This document shows, in pieces, positions 45,751-55,418 of a stretch of 64,000 bases of DNA. This DNA is from Synechococcus sp. Nb3U1 (GTDB lineage Bacteria; Cyanobacteriota; Cyanobacteriia; Thermostichales; Thermostichaceae), in assembly GCF_021533835.1 (NCBI RefSeq), contig NZ_JAKFYQ010000001.1, forward strand, positions 778,079 to 842,078, read 5' to 3'. The notes under the pieces are model-generated. The model was not told the origin of the DNA, did not search any database, and saw only the letters and a list, made by a program, of their open reading frames with translations. Position 1 is the first letter of the stretch; every line of letters starts with the position of its first letter. The translations under genes and the position numbers were made by a program.

Positions 45751-47907
45751 TTAGATGCGGCTGGCCGACCGATCCATGAGGCGCTGGTGGGTAGAGCGCA
45801 CCTCTTCTCCCGCTTGTGGTTGCCGCTGAATGTAGGTGCCATCTGGGCGCAGTTCCCAAGCTTGCCGGTTGTCACTCAAGCAGATTTCCAAAATGGCCTT
45901 TAACTCCTGCTGCAACAAGGGATCCTGTACGGGGGTAACCACCTCGACACGCCGATCCAAGTTGCGGGTCATGTAGTCGGCACTGCCCATCCAGTATTCT
46001 TCTTGGCCATCGTTGTGAAAATAAAAAATGCGGGAGTGCTCTAGGAAGCGTCCGATGATACTGATCACCCGGATACGCTCGCTTAGGCCCGGGATCCCCG
46101 GCTTGAGGCAACACATCCCCCGCACGATCAAGTCGATCTCCACACCCGCTTGGCTAGCTTCGTAGAGCACCTGGATCATCTGGGGATCCACCAGCGAGTT
46201 CACCTTGACGATGATACGAGCGGTTTTGCCCTCCTGGGCATGGCGGATCTCCCGGCGGATCAGAGCTTCCATCCCTTGTCGTAGGGTTCTGGGGGCCACC
46301 AAGAGCTTACGAAATTGCCGTTGCCGCGAGTAGCCCGTCAGCAGATTAAATAACTCGGTGACATCATTGCCCAGGGTTTCATCACAGGTGAACAGGCCCA
46401 AATCGGTGTAGATGCGGGCGGTCTTGGAGTTGTAGTTGCCGGTGCCGATGTGCAGATATCGCCGCAGGGATCCCCTCTCCTGACGCACCACCAAGGCCAA
46501 TTTGCAATGGATCTTCAGCCCCGGCAGGCCATAGGCCACATGCACCCCGGCTTTTTCCAGCTTTTTGGCCCAGAGAATGTTGTTTTCTTCGTCGAAGCGG
46601 GCTTTGAGCTCCACCAGTGCCGCCACCTGTTTGCCATTTTCGGCGGCCTGAATCAGGGCCCCCACCACCGGGGAATCGCCGGACGTGCGGTAGAGGGTTT
46701 GTTTGATGGTCAGCACCTGCGGATCATTGGCGGCCTCTTCTAGAAAGCGCTCTACGCTCGTACTAAACGAGTCGTAGGGGTGATGCACCAGCAGATCCCC
46801 CTTCCGGATGATGGAGAAGATATCCACCGGCTCATCACTCACCGAAGCGGTACGCAAACGAATCGGGCTAACTGCACCCCAAGGGGGATCCTTCAAATCG
46901 GGACGATCCAGACCCATAAAGGCCATTAGACCTCCCATATTCAAAAGCCCATCCACCTCATACACCGAGTAGCTGTCAAGGCGCATCTCTTCGCTCAACC
47001 GTTGCCGGATCGCCGCCGGGGTATGACTGGCGATCTCCATCCGCACCACCGAGCCAAAGCGACGTTTGCGCAGTTCCTCCTGAATGGCGGAGAGCAGATC
47101 GTCGGCTTCATCCTCTTGGATCTCCAGGTCAGCATCGCGGGTAATGCGGAAGGGGTAGTATTCCAGCACCTCCATGCCGACAAACAACGACTCCAAATTA
47201 TGGGCGATCACCTGCTCTAGCGGCACAAAGCTCAACCCATCCCCCAAGGGCACAAAGCGGGGCAAGGTGTTGGGCACCTTAACACGGGCAAAATGTTCCT
47301 TACCGGTTTCTGGATCCCGCACCACCACCGCCAGGCTGAGGCTAAGGTTGGAAATATAGGGGAAAGGATGGCCCGGATCCACCGCCAAAGGCGTCAGCAC
47401 CGGAAACAAACGGCTCTCGAAATAGTCCCGCAGCTCCTGCCGTTCCGACTCCGCCAGATCAGAAAAATCGCGGATGTGAATGCCCTGTTCCGCCAGCTTG
47501 GGCAGCAGATCCCGCCGGAAACAATCGTGCAACTTTTGAATCAGGGGTCGTAGGTGCTGGGAGATCTGCCGCAATTGCTGCTGCGGGGTGAGGCCATCAG
47601 GGGTTAAGGCCAATACCCCCGTCTCCAACTGACGGCGAATCACCGCCACCCGCACCATGAAAAACTCATCCAGGTTGGTCTCGAAAATGGCCAAAAATTT
47701 CAGCCGCTCCAGCAGCGGCGTGCGCTCATCCAGAGCCTCGTGCAAAACCCGGGCGTTGAATTCAATCCAACTCAGCTCACGGTTGAAATACTGATCCGGC
47801 AGGGCATAGCCCTCCTTGATTGGGGTAGCTGGGATCCCTGGATGGCCAGCGGCAACCTCTGGGTTTAAGTCCAACGACGGGTCAGTGTCCGTGGGATGCG
47901 AGGGCAT
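45751..47907 (-). CDS. ppk1: Polyphosphate kinase 1
   Basis: This 718-residue enzyme makes inorganic polyphosphate from ATP at the cytoplasmic membrane. The family's domain order is visible: N domain starting YFNRELSWIEFNARVLHEA, head domain ending HPFPYISNLSLS, and two C-terminal phospholipase-D-like domains. The two catalytic histidine sites are in HIGTGNYNSKTARIYTD and the segment before EYWMGSADYMTRNLDRRVE. Length is typical. It stands alone on the minus strand, convergent with doxX. ATG 47907 is the start. Confidence 0.97.
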   Translation of the reverse strand: MPSHPTDTDPSLDLNPEVAAGHPGIPATPIKEGYALPDQYFNRELSWIEFNARVLHEALDERTPLLERLKFLAIFETNLDEFFMVRVAVIRRQLETGVLALTPDGLTPQQQLRQISQHLRPLIQKLHDCFRRDLLPKLAEQGIHIRDFSDLAESERQELRDYFESRLFPVLTPLAVDPGHPFPYISNLSLSLAVVVRDPETGKEHFARVKVPNTLPRFVPLGDGLSFVPLEQVIAHNLESLFVGMEVLEYYPFRITRDADLEIQEDEADDLLSAIQEELRKRRFGSVVRMEIASHTPAAIRQRLSEEMRLDSYSVYEVDGLLNMGGLMAFMGLDRPDLKDPPWGAVSPIRLRTASVSDEPVDIFSIIRKGDLLVHHPYDSFSTSVERFLEEAANDPQVLTIKQTLYRTSGDSPVVGALIQAAENGKQVAALVELKARFDEENNILWAKKLEKAGVHVAYGLPGLKIHCKLALVVRQERGSLRRYLHIGTGNYNSKTARIYTDLGLFTCDETLGNDVTELFNLLTGYSRQRQFRKLLVAPRTLRQGMEALIRREIRHAQEGKTARIIVKVNSLVDPQMIQVLYEASQAGVEIDLIVRGMCCLKPGIPGLSERIRVISIIGRFLEHSRIFYFHNDGQEEYWMGSADYMTRNLDRRVEVVTPVQDPLLQQELKAILEICLSDNRQAWELRPDGTYIQRQPQAGEEVRSTHQRLMDRSASRI

Positions 47908-47965
47908 AGTGGAGAAGGGTTAGGTTGTCTGGAACACATCAACAACTATTGGAACCGCCCCAATC

Positions 47966-48943
47966 CTACCCTGCCGGATCTCGGTTGGGGGAGGTACCAT
48001 GCCTCCGGCCCGCTGACGCGAACAGAATCGGCTTGGGCGGGCGTTCTGGCAATAGCCCTTGGGAGCGCGTCAGAAGAATTACCTGTAGGAGGATGCCGAT
48101 GAGCAAGATGCGCAGTGGGCCTGCCCGCGTTGTCCATTGGGCGGGCAATCGGTTGGTCAACAGTTCACTGCCCGACCATACCCCCCAGATCACCAGTGCC
48201 CCCAGCAAGGCACCGCGATTGTTGCCACTGCCCCCGGCGATCAACATCACCCAAACGATGAAGGTGGCAAACTCCGGCTGAAAGGCTTCTGGGCTGATGA
48301 AATTGACAAAATGGGCGTAAAGCGCCCCCGCCAACCCCATGATCATGGATCCCAGCACAAACGCCTGCAGACGAAACTTCAACACACTTTTGCCCGCTGC
48401 CATCGCTGCCGGTTCATCCTCCCGAATCGCCCGCAACACCCGCCCCCAAGGGGAGCGATAGGCCCGTTCGCTGCCCCAGTACACCAACAGCAATACCAGC
48501 AGCACCAACCCCAGGTAGAGCAAGGTATCTTGCCCCGGGATCCAACCGCGAAAGGGACGGGGAATACGAGTAATGCCGCGTACGCCATTGGTAAGCCAGC
48601 CCTCATTTTTCAGGATTTGGCTGATGATCTCGGCAATACCAATGGTGGCAATGGCCAGATAGTCGGAGCGCAACTTCAGGGTGATCAGGCCAATCAAAAA
48701 GGCGATGGATCCGGCTGCCGCCACAGCCATTAAAAATCCCACCCAAAAGGGCATGCCGAACCCACCCAAATGCTCGCTGGTTACAGGAGTGGTAACGATG
48801 GCACTGGCATAGGCCCCCACCGCAAAAAAAGCGCCCACCCCAATGTTGAACATGCCGGCATAGCCCCACTGCAAATTCAGGCCCAGCACCAGCACGCCGT
48901 AGATCCCGACCAAAATCAAAAAGAAAATGCCATAGCTCAGCAT
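47966..48943 (-). CDS. Branched-chain/neutral amino-acid ABC permease, LivM-type
   Basis: This 325-residue membrane permease has about nine helices and the LivM signature GYAGMFNIGVGAFFAVGAYASA. The EAA-like segment lies in DEPAAMAAGKSVLKFRLQAF. It forms a heterodimer with the LivH-type gene just upstream. Cyanobacterial NatD of the neutral amino-acid transporter (N-I) is this type. Its ATG shares one base with the livH stop (TGATG). The C-terminal tail (about 30 residues, Arg/Pro-rich) is unusual for the family. Confidence 0.88.
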   Translation of the reverse strand: MLSYGIFFLILVGIYGVLVLGLNLQWGYAGMFNIGVGAFFAVGAYASAIVTTPVTSEHLGGFGMPFWVGFLMAVAAAGSIAFLIGLITLKLRSDYLAIATIGIAEIISQILKNEGWLTNGVRGITRIPRPFRGWIPGQDTLLYLGLVLLVLLLVYWGSERAYRSPWGRVLRAIREDEPAAMAAGKSVLKFRLQAFVLGSMIMGLAGALYAHFVNFISPEAFQPEFATFIVWVMLIAGGSGNNRGALLGALVIWGVWSGSELLTNRLPAQWTTRAGPLRILLIGILLQVILLTRSQGLLPERPPKPILFASAGRRHGTSPNRDPAG

Positions 48944-49800
48944 CAGGCCCGTCCTCCAAACAATCCAGTAGGCCGAATGATCAGCATCACCACCAAAATG
49001 GCAAAGGCTACTGCCGTTTTGTAAGCCGGGCTAATCACCAAAGTCGAGAGTTCCTCCGCCACACCAATCACCAAGCCGCCTGCAATTGCCCCATAAGGAC
49101 GACCAATTCCCCCCAAAATTGCCGCCGCGAAGATTGGCAACAGCAGCCGCCAGCCCATCGTCGGGTGCAGACGGGTATCCAGGCCCAGAAACATGCCCGC
49201 CGCACAGGCCAACACAGCCCCAATTGCCCAAGTCCAAAGGATGATGCTTTCGGTATCAATGCCGGTGACCTTGGCCAGATCAAAATTGTCCGCCATGGCC
49301 CGCATCGCTTTGCCCACCCGGGTTCGTTGCAAGAAGAAATGCAGCGCCACCACCAGCAGGATGGCCCCCAGCAAGATCGCCGCCCAGTCGGGCTTAATGC
49401 GTAGCCCCCAGAACTGCCAGGGCAGCTGAATACCACTGCGATACACTTGGTTGTTGGGGCCCCAAAGGATCTGCACCAGGCTGCGCAAAATGAGGGCGGT
49501 ACCAAAGGAGGAGATGAGCAAAATCACCGGGGCTTCCCGGCGTAAACGTCGATAGATCAACTGGTCAATGACAACAGCACAGAGTGCCGTAGCCAGAGCA
49601 GCCGGGATCCAACTCACCCCAATCGGCCAACCCAAAGACACAAAGCTAAAGACGAAGTAGGCCCCCAAAGTCATCAGATCCCCATGGGCAAAATTGGCAA
49701 AGCGCAAAATGCCAAAGGTAAGGGAAACTCCGATTGCCCCCAAGGCATAAATGCTGCCCAAGACGAGGCCATAGATGAGAAGTTGCAACAGTTGGGTCAC
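48943..49800 (-). CDS. Branched-chain/neutral amino-acid ABC permease, LivH-type
   Basis: This 285-residue membrane permease begins VTQLLQLLIYGLVLGSIYAL, the classical LivH start. Other signatures are FGILRFANFAHGDLMTLGAY and the C-terminal PYGAIAGGLVIGVAEEL. Cyanobacterial NatC is this type. GTG 49800 is the most likely start although its ribosome-binding site is weak; the longer frame to 50028 is not conserved. The binding protein and ATPases of the system are not in the window, as is usual for dispersed nat genes. Confidence 0.88.
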   Translation of the reverse strand: MTQLLQLLIYGLVLGSIYALGAIGVSLTFGILRFANFAHGDLMTLGAYFVFSFVSLGWPIGVSWIPAALATALCAVVIDQLIYRRLRREAPVILLISSFGTALILRSLVQILWGPNNQVYRSGIQLPWQFWGLRIKPDWAAILLGAILLVVALHFFLQRTRVGKAMRAMADNFDLAKVTGIDTESIILWTWAIGAVLACAAGMFLGLDTRLHPTMGWRLLLPIFAAAILGGIGRPYGAIAGGLVIGVAEELSTLVISPAYKTAVAFAILVVMLIIRPTGLFGGRA

Positions 49801-50015
49801 GCTAATGCCGCAGATAAAGACTTTGCACTGATGATGCCACGGGTTCGGCAAGAGCGGGGATCCGACTGCGGGAGGAACTGAGGCGAAAATCGGCAACCTA
49901 TCAAGTGTTGGTGGAGGAAAGTGAACACTGTGAACATTGAGGGATCCCTTGCTCTCCCTCCAGAGGATAGGGTAGCGATGAGGGATGAAGCTCCTGAGGG
50001 AGCCAGGGAGGTTAA

Positions 50016-50999
50016 ATGCAGCCAACACCGTTCCGTATCGTGGGTTCGCTTGGGGTTGTGGCCTTGGTGGGTGTACTCATAGGGTGTGGTGGGCCAGAAT
50101 CTCCACCCCCAGAGGAGTCCAGTGCCCCGGATCCCGTTTCCACACCGCAACTGATCTACGAAGACATCACCCTCACAGAGGCCAAACCCGACGGCGGGAT
50201 CCTATGGCGGTTGGAGGCTCGGCTGGCGGAATACGAAGCGAATGGGGAAACCGACACTGACACTCAGGTGCGCTTGGGATCCGCTCATCTGCAGTCGATC
50301 CAAGGGGAATTTTTTGACGAAGACAACCGCGCTATCCGAACCCGTGCCGAACGGGGATCCGTCTACCCAAGCGAACGCCGGCTGGAATTGACGGGCCAAG
50401 TGCAGGTGGAATCGGAACGGGATAACCTGCGCCTGCAAGCGGAACAGGTGGAATGGCTGCCGGAGAACCGCCTTCTACGGGCCAATGGGCAAGTCCAGAT
50501 TGAGCTGCTCGATCAACAGGGATCTCTGCGGGGGGATCGGCTGGTGATCGACTTTGGCCAAGATCAGATGCAACTGGAGAACCTCGACCCTGAGCAGCCC
50601 GTCCAAGCTAACTATCAGGATCCCGCTCTGGAACTGGCAGCCACCCGCTTCCTTTGGCGGATCGCCGCTGGAGAAGTGCAGGCCCTTGGATCAGTAAGGG
50701 TATACGCTCCCGAACAAGCCTTACGCCTTAGCGGTGAGCAGTTACGTACTCAGGTTCCCTTTACAGAGCTGCGCCTGTCGGAGCATGTGAAGGGACTGGC
50801 CGAACAAACAGGACAAGAACTGGCAGCCGACGAGATCCGCTGGCGCATCGGTTCCACTCAGTTGCAAGCCACAGGCAACGTCCGCTACCGACAGCCTGGC
50901 CAAACCCTGACTGTGAGCGGCAACGAAGCCCTCCTCGACTGGCAAACCAACACCGCCCAGGTGCGGGGCAACAGCCAAACCCAATTCACGGTGCCTTGA
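50016..50999 (+). CDS. LptC-like lipoprotein of the LPS transport bridge
   Basis: This 327-residue protein has a lipoprotein signal (GSLGVVALVGVLIGC, Cys24). A beta-jelly-roll LptC-type domain follows with repeated motifs (LELTGQVQVESERDNLRLQA, LLRANGQVQI, RLSGEQLRTQVPF). LptC joins LptA to the inner-membrane LptBFG complex and moves LPS outward. It is longer than E. coli LptC, as usual in cyanobacteria, and may combine LptC- and LptA-like units. It is followed by a sulfatase-fold gene on the same strand, so it may be co-transcribed. Confidence 0.85.
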   Translation: MQPTPFRIVGSLGVVALVGVLIGCGGPESPPPEESSAPDPVSTPQLIYEDITLTEAKPDGGILWRLEARLAEYEANGETDTDTQVRLGSAHLQSIQGEFFDEDNRAIRTRAERGSVYPSERRLELTGQVQVESERDNLRLQAEQVEWLPENRLLRANGQVQIELLDQQGSLRGDRLVIDFGQDQMQLENLDPEQPVQANYQDPALELAATRFLWRIAAGEVQALGSVRVYAPEQALRLSGEQLRTQVPFTELRLSEHVKGLAEQTGQELAADEIRWRIGSTQLQATGNVRYRQPGQTLTVSGNEALLDWQTNTAQVRGNSQTQFTVP

Positions 51000-51070
51000 A
51001 GATGCCATAACGGGAAGGTCAGCCGGAGGCTAGGCAGGATACCCTAAGAAAAGTTTTGGGTGAGTGCGTG

Positions 51071-52768
51071 GTGAATCTTCAAGAAATGGCCAATGCTGGC
51101 TCTGGAGAGCGTCCAAATATTTTATTGATCGTTTTGGATACGCAGCGGGCGGATCGGCTTTCTTGTTATTGGTCGGAAGCAGAGCGAGCCAAACGAGCCC
51201 ATACCAGCCCCAATTTGGATCGACTGGCCTCGGAGTCCACCCTGTTTGAACGGGCCATTGCCCCCGCCCAGTGGACAATCCCCTCCCATGCCTCAATGTT
51301 TACAGGGGAGTATCCCAGCACCCATCAGACGATCCAGGCGGATATTGAGCTGAGTCCCTCCTTTCCGACCTTGGCAGAACTGTTGAAATTCAGCGGCTAC
51401 ACAACCGTGGGCTTTTGCAACAACCCGCTGGTGGGGATCCTAAAAAATGGCCTCAGGCGCGGGTTTGAAACCTTCTACAACTATGGCGGTGCCCTGCCCA
51501 CCCGCCCTGCCGAAGGCAATCCGCTACCGCAGCCCTTGAATCGGCTGATCGCCGCCTATACCCAGTTTTGGCGCAAACTTTCCTACCCCGTTCAAAATGC
51601 CTTTGCCCGCTCCGATAAGCTGTTTCAGTTGGCGCTGCAGCCCTGGTTGGTGCCCATCTGGACCCGCTTGATGAACTTCAAGGGCAATACCGCTGCCTCG
51701 ATTGCAGATTTGAATCGGTATTTGCAGCAGATGGCCCGCCGCCAGTCGGATCCCCGCTCAGCCAACCAGCCCTTCTTTTGCTTCGTCAATTTGATGGAGC
51801 CGCACCTGCCCTACTGGCCGCCAGAGCCGTTTGTGCAAAAGTTTGCCCCCTATTTCAAGAGCAACCGCGAGGCGCGCGACTTTTTGCGCCAGTACAATGG
51901 GCAACCCTATCGCTGGATGGCGCCGCTGCCAGAACCCCTCTCGCCCTTGCAGGCGCAGGTACTCAGCGATATCTACGATGCAGAGGTGGCCTATCAAGAT
52001 CATCTGCTGGGATCCGTTTTTGAAACCCTACGCAATACTGGCCTAGAGCGCAATACGCTGGTGGCGGTGGTGGCGGATCATGGGGAGGGCTTGGGAGAAC
52101 ATGAGTTTGTCGGCCATGCCTTTGTGGTTTACGAGGAGCTGATCCGGGTGCCCCTGCTGTTGCGCTACCCCGGCCATCTTCCCGCTGGTGAGCGCATTTC
52201 CACCCCTGTTTCCACCCGCAGACTGTTTCATACCCTCCTGGAAGCTGCTGGCTTTAGCCCCAGCCTTTCTCTCGGCAAAAACCGCGCCCCCCGGGTCAGC
52301 CTCAAGGTTCGCCGCGAGATCGCTCGCCTCAGTTTGGCCCGCACCCTTGCTGGGGAGGATCCCGAGCAGGGCACGGTGCTCAGCGAAGCCTTCCCGCCCC
52401 ACATCTTGATCCGCGCCATGGAAAACCGGGATGACCGGCTGTTGCAGGAGCGAGCCTGTTACGACACCCGCCGCGCCCTCTACGAAGGGGTAACCAAGCT
52501 GATCCAAACAGGGGAGACCCCCAGCCTCTACGACTTGGCCCAAGATCCGGCGGAACTGCGAGATTTGCTCCTCAACTGGGATCCGCCGCCAGACCCAAAC
52601 GTTTTGGAACCTTCCCCGCAAACCTGGCTGGCTCGACTGCGGCGAGGGCTAAGACAGTGGGTGGACTGGGCGGAATCCCGCCGGCCTAGCACGGCCCCTC
52701 GCAAGGTGGATGTGGAAAGCGATGCCGAGCTAGTACGGCGGATGCAGGAGTTGGGCTATCTGGAGTAG
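51071..52768 (+). CDS. Sulfatase/alkaline-phosphatase-fold hydrolase with Thr nucleophile position
   Basis: This roughly 565-residue enzyme opens with RPNILLIVLDTQRADRLS, the first metal-binding Asp motif. The nucleophile region is WTIPSHASMFTGEYPSTH. A Thr sits where sulfatases have the Cys/Ser that becomes formylglycine, as in phosphoglycerol and phosphoethanolamine transferases or phosphonate hydrolases. VADHGEGLGEHEFVGHA provides the other metal ligands. No membrane helices are visible. It follows lptC by about 70 nt, so an envelope lipid or polysaccharide role is plausible. The start is uncertain (GTG 51071, GTG 51068, or ATG 51086). Confidence 0.85.
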   Translation: MNLQEMANAGSGERPNILLIVLDTQRADRLSCYWSEAERAKRAHTSPNLDRLASESTLFERAIAPAQWTIPSHASMFTGEYPSTHQTIQADIELSPSFPTLAELLKFSGYTTVGFCNNPLVGILKNGLRRGFETFYNYGGALPTRPAEGNPLPQPLNRLIAAYTQFWRKLSYPVQNAFARSDKLFQLALQPWLVPIWTRLMNFKGNTAASIADLNRYLQQMARRQSDPRSANQPFFCFVNLMEPHLPYWPPEPFVQKFAPYFKSNREARDFLRQYNGQPYRWMAPLPEPLSPLQAQVLSDIYDAEVAYQDHLLGSVFETLRNTGLERNTLVAVVADHGEGLGEHEFVGHAFVVYEELIRVPLLLRYPGHLPAGERISTPVSTRRLFHTLLEAAGFSPSLSLGKNRAPRVSLKVRREIARLSLARTLAGEDPEQGTVLSEAFPPHILIRAMENRDDRLLQERACYDTRRALYEGVTKLIQTGETPSLYDLAQDPAELRDLLLNWDPPPDPNVLEPSPQTWLARLRRGLRQWVDWAESRRPSTAPRKVDVESDAELVRRMQELGYLE

Positions 52769-52788
52769 GCAGGGATCCCTTCTATGGG

Positions 52789-53274
52789 CTATTCCAGCTC
52801 CCCTTCTTCCCCGAAGTGATCTTGGGCATATCCATTGTGCTCGTAGCGATCGGCTTCTTCTAGGTCGACGGTGGGCCAGTCCTCATTTTGACCGCCGATG
52901 ATCACCCGGGTCAGGTTGATATATTCCAGGCTGAGGGTGCGCAAGGCATTAATTAACACATCCAGTGCCAAGGCATCGGCGGTGCCCAGATCAAACCAGC
53001 AACGGGCCCAGTTCTCCTGTTCCTCCAGGGATCCCATGTTGTGCATCAGAGAGGGTAGGGGATCCGATTCGGTGGGGTAGTCTAGGTAGCTCAGCTCCAC
53101 CTCCGACTCTTGGGCCACCAAAAACTCAGCATTAAAGCCCCCCAACTTGCCCAGCACATACCAAGACTCCAAGACTTCGTTGAGATACTCCAACTCCGCC
53201 TTGACGGGCGGCTCGGCAAATTCAAACCAGATCCAAAGATTTGCTGGGTCACATTCCCGAAACTCCACCTGCAT
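52789..53274 (-). CDS. DUF3531 protein
   Basis: This 161-residue protein matches the DUF3531 family of cyanobacteria and plastids. Features are MQVEFRECDPANLWIWFEFA, the SWYVLGKLGGFNAEFLVAQE region, LMHNMGSLEEQENWARCWFD, the LGTADALALDVLINALRTLS region and IIGGQNEDWPTV. It has no signal or membrane segment. Function unknown, but conservation in plastids suggests a photosynthesis-related role. It is 20 bp from the end of the convergent sulfatase-fold gene. Confidence 0.9.
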   Translation of the reverse strand: MQVEFRECDPANLWIWFEFAEPPVKAELEYLNEVLESWYVLGKLGGFNAEFLVAQESEVELSYLDYPTESDPLPSLMHNMGSLEEQENWARCWFDLGTADALALDVLINALRTLSLEYINLTRVIIGGQNEDWPTVDLEEADRYEHNGYAQDHFGEEGELE

Positions 53275-53337
53275 GGGTTGTTCCTCTGTTTGGCCTAGCC
53301 CTCGATCTTAATCTGCTGCTGCCTATCCGAAAGAAGC

Positions 53338-54402
53338 CTAACTCTGCGCCCCCCGATATTTCAGTTCCCGTCGCTGGCTGTAACGCTGCACAAACTGGGG
53401 AATGTCATCCCGATATCCCAACACCACCACCCGATCTCCCGCTTGCAACACCAGCTCCCGTGGAGGATGAGAAATGGCCGTTCCATCCGCCCGCCGCACC
53501 GCCACGATCAAAAAGGTTTGTTTGCCCCGCACCTCTAGTTGGCCGATCGTTTGCCCCGCCAAGGTAGAACTGGTGCTGATTTCTAGATCCAGCAGTTGCA
53601 TCTCGATTTCCGCCAGTTGCTCGTTGAGAAGCCCGCGGGAGAATTTCTCCTCCAGCAAGTCTACGGCTGCCGGATGGGTGATCATATGGGCGATACGCAG
53701 CCCCCCTATGGTTGCGGGCAGAACCACTTGGTCGGCACCCGCTTGGAGCAACTTCTTTTCGGTGGTCGTGTACTCGCCGCGAGCGATGATTGTTAACTTG
53801 GGGTTGAGGCCACGCCCCGTCAGGGTAATAAACACATTGGCCGCATCGTTACGCAGCACAGTGGCTAGAGCCTTGGCCCGTTGGATCCCCACCGCCTGTA
53901 AGACCTCTTCTTCCGTCGCATCCCCCAGACGCACCCAGTAACCCAAAGATTCCGCCAAAGTCACCCGTTCTGGGTTGGAATCGATGACCACGAAAGGTTG
54001 CCGAGCCTGGGCCAGTTCTCGACACAGCACCTGGCCGATGCGGCCAAACCCACAGATGATCACATGTTCCTTGAGGGTATCGATGCCACGGCTCATGCGT
54101 CTGGCTCCCAATGCCTGTTGAATTTCCCCCTCGGTGATCAGCTGCACAAACCCGCCCACCGCGTATACAGAAGCCGAGGTGCCCGCTACAATCACCAAAA
54201 TCGTGAAAACCTTAAGGGCAGGAGAATCGAGGGGCCGTACCTCTCCATAGCCCACCCCAAAGATGGTGATCACCACCATGTAAACCGCATCCAGCAGTGC
54301 CCACCCGGCCAGGTAATAGCCCAGCACGGCGCAGCACAGCGTTAATCCCAACAAAGAAAGGCCGATGACGATCCGCTGCAGGGATCCAGTTCGCGAACGC
54401 AA
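53338..54402 (-). CDS. Two-helix K+ channel with RCK (TrkA-N) domain
   Basis: This 354-residue protein has two transmembrane helices flanking a pore loop with the filter TIFGVGYGEV (about residues 45-54), a variant of the TVGYG potassium filter. An RCK domain follows: the Rossmann motif IICGFGRIGQVLC, then RNDAANVFITLTGRGLNPK, and a TrkA-C-like end (LVLQAGDRVVVLGY). The layout matches bacterial MthK-type channels and the cyanobacterial SynK group. It should pass K+ across the plasma or thylakoid membrane under ligand control of the RCK ring. Confidence 0.92.
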   Translation of the reverse strand: MRSRTGSLQRIVIGLSLLGLTLCCAVLGYYLAGWALLDAVYMVVITIFGVGYGEVRPLDSPALKVFTILVIVAGTSASVYAVGGFVQLITEGEIQQALGARRMSRGIDTLKEHVIICGFGRIGQVLCRELAQARQPFVVIDSNPERVTLAESLGYWVRLGDATEEEVLQAVGIQRAKALATVLRNDAANVFITLTGRGLNPKLTIIARGEYTTTEKKLLQAGADQVVLPATIGGLRIAHMITHPAAVDLLEEKFSRGLLNEQLAEIEMQLLDLEISTSSTLAGQTIGQLEVRGKQTFLIVAVRRADGTAISHPPRELVLQAGDRVVVLGYRDDIPQFVQRYSQRRELKYRGAQS

Positions 54403-54648
54403 GTGCTCCTTTGGGCCGTAGGGATCCCGTCCCTAGCCGATTTCATTACAGCCAAGGTGAAGCCCAGTTATTTGTAGCTTTTGATGCGGTTTTTTATTTC
54501 ATAGGCTTACATATTCTCCCTGGATGCCTAGAGGGTCGATGTCACCCACAACCATTGCCACGAGCAAAACCCACGACTACCTCAGTCGGGCCTACTGGAA
54601 CGGCATCATCAAGATGAGCTTGTCTGAGAAACTGTTGGTAAGCATCAG
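54403..54648. other. Non-coding stretch with weak ORFs
   Basis: No gene here is supported. A 68-codon plus-strand frame (54411-54617) has no recognisable content. This begins the 1.3-kb gene-poor interval that ends before the family-3 glycosidase. Confidence 0.5.
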
Positions 54649-55015
54649 TTAAGCAAGTTTCGAGTTTCTCGTTCGATGATTATTTGTTAACCTTCGTCGC
54701 ATCGACCGAATCATGACCACGTAAATTATACCTTCATGATTTTCAGGCAAGGTTTCATAGTCTCGTGTCAGTGCTGGCGCATTCTCAAGCCATGTCCAAG
54801 TTCGCTCCACAATCCATCGCTTCGATTCCACTTGAAATCCTTCTGTTTCAGTTGAACCTTGGCTCAACTCAACCTCAACGGATCGATTGGGGGTGGCAAA
54901 AAAGCTCGGAGATCCACTTCTCGTCCCTTGCCCACAGGCTTTTCGGGAGGTAAAAGCAGTTTAATCCGGGCCATTCCTCATCCGTCAGGTCACTGTCATT
55001 GTATGATTGATTCAT
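54649..55015 (-). pseudogene. IS5-family transposase relic (both ends, internal deletion, frameshift)
   Basis: The minus strand reads an N-terminal piece (ATG 55015, containing DSDLTDEEWPGLN, then after a frame change LPPEKPVGKGREVDLRAFF). It jumps to the C-terminal piece GFQVESKRWIVERTWTWLEN, ending YETLPENHEGIIYVVMIRSM. These match the start and end of IS5-family DDE transposases. The middle, with the first two catalytic Asp residues, is deleted, so the element is dead. I did not identify terminal inverted repeats. Confidence 0.85.
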
Positions 55016-55106
55016 CCTCTGAAGTCAGTTTGATAAAGCTTGATAAAGCTCTTCTGGTATCGCCCATTTACCACCTAATGTGACTCTAATGTGACTCCTG
55101 CTTCAT

Positions 55107-55418
55107 ATGCATTTACAAACAGCTTCTGAAGCTTGGAAAGTTTATGTCTGTTATGTCTGTTATGTCTGTCGGTTTCAGAACACAGCTCAATCCTCAAGAC
55201 AAAGAGACGAAGAGGAACTGCGCAAGCGTAACGAAGCCTTTGTGGGCTTAATGCACACCAAGTTGTGGTGTGGGGTGACGGGGGGATCTCGCGCAGATCG
55301 GCCTGCTCCCGTTTTTCAAGAGCTTCAGCAAGCCAAGGCCCAATATCCTCACTGGGTTTTCCCAGCCTTGAATCAGGGATCCCTGCGGCGGGTTCATCCA
55401 GTTGAGGAAGCCACATAG
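55107..55418 (+). CDS. Doubtful 103-codon ORF downstream of the IS relic
   Basis: The frame is open for 103 codons from ATG 55107. The first part contains a 9-bp tandem repeat (YVCYVCYVC). The middle is charged (RQRDEEELRKRNEAF). No ribosome-binding site is visible and I see no family resemblance. It overlaps the convergent 52-codon ORF. It could be a recently formed or non-functional frame. Confidence 0.25.
   Translation: MHLQTASEAWKVYVCYVCYVCRFQNTAQSSRQRDEEELRKRNEAFVGLMHTKLWCGVTGGSRADRPAPVFQELQQAKAQYPHWVFPALNQGSLRRVHPVEEAT
55142..55168. repeat. Three tandem copies of a 9-bp unit
   Basis: TTATGTCTG is repeated three times without a mismatch inside the doubtful ORF at 55107, close to the transposase relic. 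Confidence 0.9.

Noticed and set aside
54411-54617. 68-codon plus-strand ORF after the K+ channel gene
   Set aside because: No ribosome-binding site, no recognisable content, and it lies next to decayed insertion DNA.
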